From Acidobacteriota bacterium (GTDB lineage: Bacteria > Acidobacteriota > Vicinamibacteria > Vicinamibacterales > SCN-69-37), in the NCBI GenBank assembly GCA_021824055.1, contig JAKALV010000012.1:1-25622 (forward strand): a stretch of 25,622 nt of DNA, written 5' to 3'. The position numbers and the translations under genes were made by a program. Under the pieces are notes generated by a model, which ran no database searches, was not told the origin of the DNA, and saw only the letters and a program-made list of their open reading frames with translations. The number at the start of each line of letters is the position of its first letter. Position 1 is the first letter of the stretch. This document shows, in pieces, positions 23,570-25,622 of this stretch.

Positions 23570-24553
23570 ATGAAGCGTATTTTGCGGTACGGCCTCCTGG
23601 CCGGGAGCGTCGTCCTTGTCATCGCGACGTTCGAGATGCTTCACCGGGAGCTGTCGGGTGTCAGCGGCTACCGGATCGCACTCGAGTTTCGCGGGCTCTC
23701 CTCCACGGATCTCGGTCTGGCGGCCCTGCTGACGACGGCCAGCTACGCGGTTCTCGCCGGCTACGAACTCCTCGCCTTCATCAACGCGGGCGTGGCCCTA
23801 TCGCGCTGGCGTATTGTGCTGACGTCGTTTTTGGGTTACGCGGTCTCGAATACCGTGGGCTTCTCGGTGCTATCAGGCGCAGCAGTCCGGTATCGGTTCT
23901 ATGCGCGGTGGCAGATCACCGCCCGGCAGATCTCCGGGATCGTTGCGTTCTACGCCGGCACATTCTGGCTGGGCCTCATGGTCATCGGTGGGTGGGGGTT
24001 GTGGCAGACGAGTGTCCCCTTGGTCTCAAATGCTGCAGGGGTCAACTGGACGAAGGCCTTGGGCGCAGGGATTTTCCTCATGTCGTCCCTCTATCTGTTG
24101 GCGTCCATCGTCTGGCGGCACCCGACGATCCGAGGGCGAACGTACGACCTACCGGGGTGGCGGATCGCCTCCGCGCAATACGTCCTGTCCATTCTCGACT
24201 GGACGCTCTCGTCCAGCGTCCTGTGGGTGCTCCTGCCGGACCCCAAGCCCGCGTTTTCTCAGGTCAGCGTGGCGTTCGTTGTGGCACAACTCGTCGGAGT
24301 TGCGAGCCATCTCCCCGGCGGGATCGGCGCATTCGAGGCAATCATCGTGGCGCAATTGGACCAGGCTGTTCCAATGGAGGGACTGCTGCTCGCGATGGTG
24401 GCGTTCCGCGGGATCTACTACCTCGGGCCGTTCGCAGCGGCGATGGGGATCATCGCCGCCGACGAATGTCGTCAGTGGTGGGGACGTGGCGGTGGCCGTC
24501 ACCTAGAGTCCTCCCAACCGAGGCGTGATTCTCGCGTGTTCAATATGAGATAG
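23570..24553 (+). CDS. Lysyl-PG synthase transmembrane (flippase) domain protein, UPF0104-like
   Basis: This 327-aa inner-membrane protein matches the N-terminal flippase half of MprF (LPG_synthase_TM). It has about eight hydrophobic helices and the family marks: LRYGLLAGSVVLVI, LAALLTTASYAVLAGYELLAFI, FLGYAVSNTVGFSVLSGAAVRYRFYARW, ISGIVAFYAGTFWLGLMVIGG, and VAQLVGVASHLPGGIGAFEAIIVAQL. The pair VLSGAAVRYRFY and HLPGGIGAFE is the usual signature. In MprF this part moves the aminoacyl lipid to the outer leaflet; here it is a separate gene at the end of the synthase operon. ATG 23570 has GAGGG upstream and follows the receptor stop by 19 bp; GTG 23555 is an alternative. It overlaps the convergent DUF5131 gene by 14 bp. 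Confidence 0.9.
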   Translation: MKRILRYGLLAGSVVLVIATFEMLHRELSGVSGYRIALEFRGLSSTDLGLAALLTTASYAVLAGYELLAFINAGVALSRWRIVLTSFLGYAVSNTVGFSVLSGAAVRYRFYARWQITARQISGIVAFYAGTFWLGLMVIGGWGLWQTSVPLVSNAAGVNWTKALGAGIFLMSSLYLLASIVWRHPTIRGRTYDLPGWRIASAQYVLSILDWTLSSSVLWVLLPDPKPAFSQVSVAFVVAQLVGVASHLPGGIGAFEAIIVAQLDQAVPMEGLLLAMVAFRGIYYLGPFAAAMGIIAADECRQWWGRGGGRHLESSQPRRDSRVFNMR

Positions 24554-25289
24554 CCTCCCGGTGCGGGCCGCTTGGGAACTGGCTGTACGTCCTGCCGTCC
24601 AGCTCGCGACCAGTTTCCTTCTTGCGAACGCCGCCCCATTGTTTGAAAAAGAAGGGGACTTCAGCTTTCTCGCACTGTGCCTTGATGCCACGCACCCATT
24701 CGGCAGACATTGGTCGCGCGCCGGGTCCACTCTCGCCGCCGACGATCACCCAGTGAATTCCGTTGATATTGATCCGTCCAAGGCCCTCCAGGAGCGGCTC
24801 GATCGAAAGGAAGCGGACCCTCGCCGGGCTGTCGCGAAGCGCCGCCACACGGGGAAGCCCGTGTTTCCGATTCTCGACGCTGACACCCCACCAGATATGC
24901 GCGTGCTGCGCGGCTTCAATAAGCTTGCCGCGAAGCAAGTCGCGCATGCGATCCGCTCGTTTTGTGAGGACTTGGTAGGTGTGCCAGTTGGCTTGCATCA
25001 TCACCCGCGCCACGGTCTCGATGTACGAGTCCGGAACGTTCTGGTGGAACAGGTCGCTCATCGAGTTCACGAAGATCATTCGCGGAGTCGCCCACCGTAG
25101 AGGATCTGTCAGTTTCTCTGGAACCAGGCGAAGATCGAATCCGAATTCAAACGGGTGGCCGGGCACGCCGCGGAAGCGCTCCGCGAACGTTTCCGCGTAG
25201 CAGTGCTTGCAGCCCGGACTGATCTTGGTACATCCACGCACGGGGTTCCAGGTCGCATCCGTCCATTCGATCTTGGAGTTGTCACTCAT
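24540..25289 (-). CDS. DUF5131 (phage Gp37/Gp68) family three-cysteine protein
   Basis: This 249-aa protein matches the Gp37/Gp68 family in length and sequence. It starts MSDNSKIEWTDATWNPVRGC and carries the family's C20-x6-C27-x2-C30 cluster (GCTKISPGCKHCYAE), which looks like a metal or Fe-S site. Later marks are FVNSMSDLFHQNVPD, VLTKRADRM, WWGVSVENR, RFLSIEPLLEGLG, WVIVGGESGPGARPM and FFFKQWGG. Members often sit beside a three-Cys-motif partner gene (tcmP); none is in this window. The biochemical role is not established. ATG 25289 is at the start of the conserved domain. It is convergent with the flippase gene. Confidence 0.92.
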   Translation of the reverse strand: MSDNSKIEWTDATWNPVRGCTKISPGCKHCYAETFAERFRGVPGHPFEFGFDLRLVPEKLTDPLRWATPRMIFVNSMSDLFHQNVPDSYIETVARVMMQANWHTYQVLTKRADRMRDLLRGKLIEAAQHAHIWWGVSVENRKHGLPRVAALRDSPARVRFLSIEPLLEGLGRININGIHWVIVGGESGPGARPMSAEWVRGIKAQCEKAEVPFFFKQWGGVRKKETGRELDGRTYSQFPSGPHREAISY

Positions 25290-25352
25290 GAAAGGCCCTC
25301 CCGCGTCGCAGAGTGTACCAAGGCCGTGACGGATCAGGTCATGCTAGTTCCA

Positions 25353-25370
25353 TGCCACATCAGCGTGGCA
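25353..25370. repeat. Inverted repeat in the 187-bp divergent gap
   Basis: TGCCAC (25353-25358) and GTGGCA (25365-25370) are separated by 6 bases, and flanking CCAT/ATGG extend the symmetry imperfectly. It lies between the divergent DUF5131 and symporter genes, so an operator is possible. Confidence 0.35.
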
Positions 25371-25476
25371 AATGGCGCGGTGGATGGTGCCGCAGAGGCT
25401 GGCGTGCGGGTATCTGCTTCCCGGCCAGTGCCGGTGAGCCTACCTCGTACTCTTCTGTGTTACGTTTGCCGCGACC

Positions 25477-25622
25477 ATGGGCTTCTCTCCAATCGACTAC
25501 GCCGTTCTCGCCGTGTATCTCATCGGCATCACCTGGTTCGGCACCCGGTTCCGCAGCTCGCAGCACACCGTCCGCGACTACTTCGTCGGCAATCGCACCA
25601 CGTCGTGGTGGGTCATCTCGCT
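25477..25622 (+). CDS. Sodium:solute symporter family protein, 5' end only
   Basis: Only the first 48 codons are in the window: MGFSPIDYAVLAVYLIGITWFGTRF, then RSSQHTVRDYFVGNRTTSWWVIS. This is the typical start of SSS-family transporters, with TM1 followed by the (D)YFVGNRxxxWW segment. ATG 25477 is chosen because the TM1 pattern starts there. No ribosome binding site is obvious. The substrate cannot be told from this fragment. Confidence 0.82.
   Translation, partial: MGFSPIDYAVLAVYLIGITWFGTRFRSSQHTVRDYFVGNRTTSWWVIS

Noticed and set aside
1..25622. CRISPR arrays, rRNA or tRNA genes
   Set aside because: No regularly spaced repeats and no recognisable rRNA or tRNA segment were seen by eye; a tRNA search tool was not available.

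Overview
The window is GC-rich DNA of about 25.6 kb. A long TonB-dependent receptor with an N-terminal carboxypeptidase-regulatory-like domain, PD40/TolB-type repeats, many secreted or outer-membrane proteins and sigma54 regulation suggest a Gram-negative soil-type bacterium. Acidobacteriota (Vicinamibacteria-like) is my best guess. This is inferred from gene style; no rRNA or tRNA was seen.

Layout. 1-1500: the 5' part of rlmF (minus strand, cut by the window edge), divergent from an RHH antitoxin / PIN toxin pair that ends in a perfect 20-bp hairpin. 1577-3326: a secreted PD40 repeat protein and a multi-pass membrane protein. 3327-3552: a long imperfect palindrome. 3553-7044 (minus): one 1163-aa protein joining an FAD-dependent oxidoreductase to a large polytopic membrane domain. 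7045-7473: mostly empty, with one doubtful small ORF. 7474-9140 (minus): two overlapping genes for VirJ/AcvB-type alpha/beta hydrolases. 9337-16056 (plus): an operon of sensor kinase, NtrC-class sigma54 activator, periplasmic coiled-coil protein and beta-barrel protein. A complete 1477-bp IS4-family element, whose transposase carries a nonsense codon, sits exactly between the last two genes. 16265-24553 (plus): three transcription units that encode a PepSY-like protein (followed by a broken vWA gene), a small acidic secreted protein with a barrel-TPR protein, and an operon of DUF2156 aminoacyl-PG synthase domain, VirJ-like protein, TonB-type receptor and LPG_synthase_TM flippase domain. The window ends with a DUF5131 (Gp37/Gp68) gene (minus) and the start of a sodium:solute symporter.

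Main result. Each of the three units after 16 kb is preceded by the same 28-bp element (starts 16075, 17093, 19107; 20 of 28 positions invariant). Each element lies 87-89 bp, start to start, upstream of a good -24/-12 sigma54 promoter (16164, 17180, 19196). The sigma54 activator encoded at 11144-12505 is the obvious candidate to bind them. The regulated genes include the two halves of MprF (catalytic and flippase) as separate genes, with a VirJ-like protein beside them and two more VirJ/AcvB hydrolases next to the kinase gene. VirJ-domain proteins are known aminoacyl-phosphatidylglycerol hydrolases in Pseudomonas and Agrobacterium. I infer a self-contained, two-component-controlled system for making, moving and removing aminoacylated membrane lipid, coupled to several outer-membrane proteins of unknown role.
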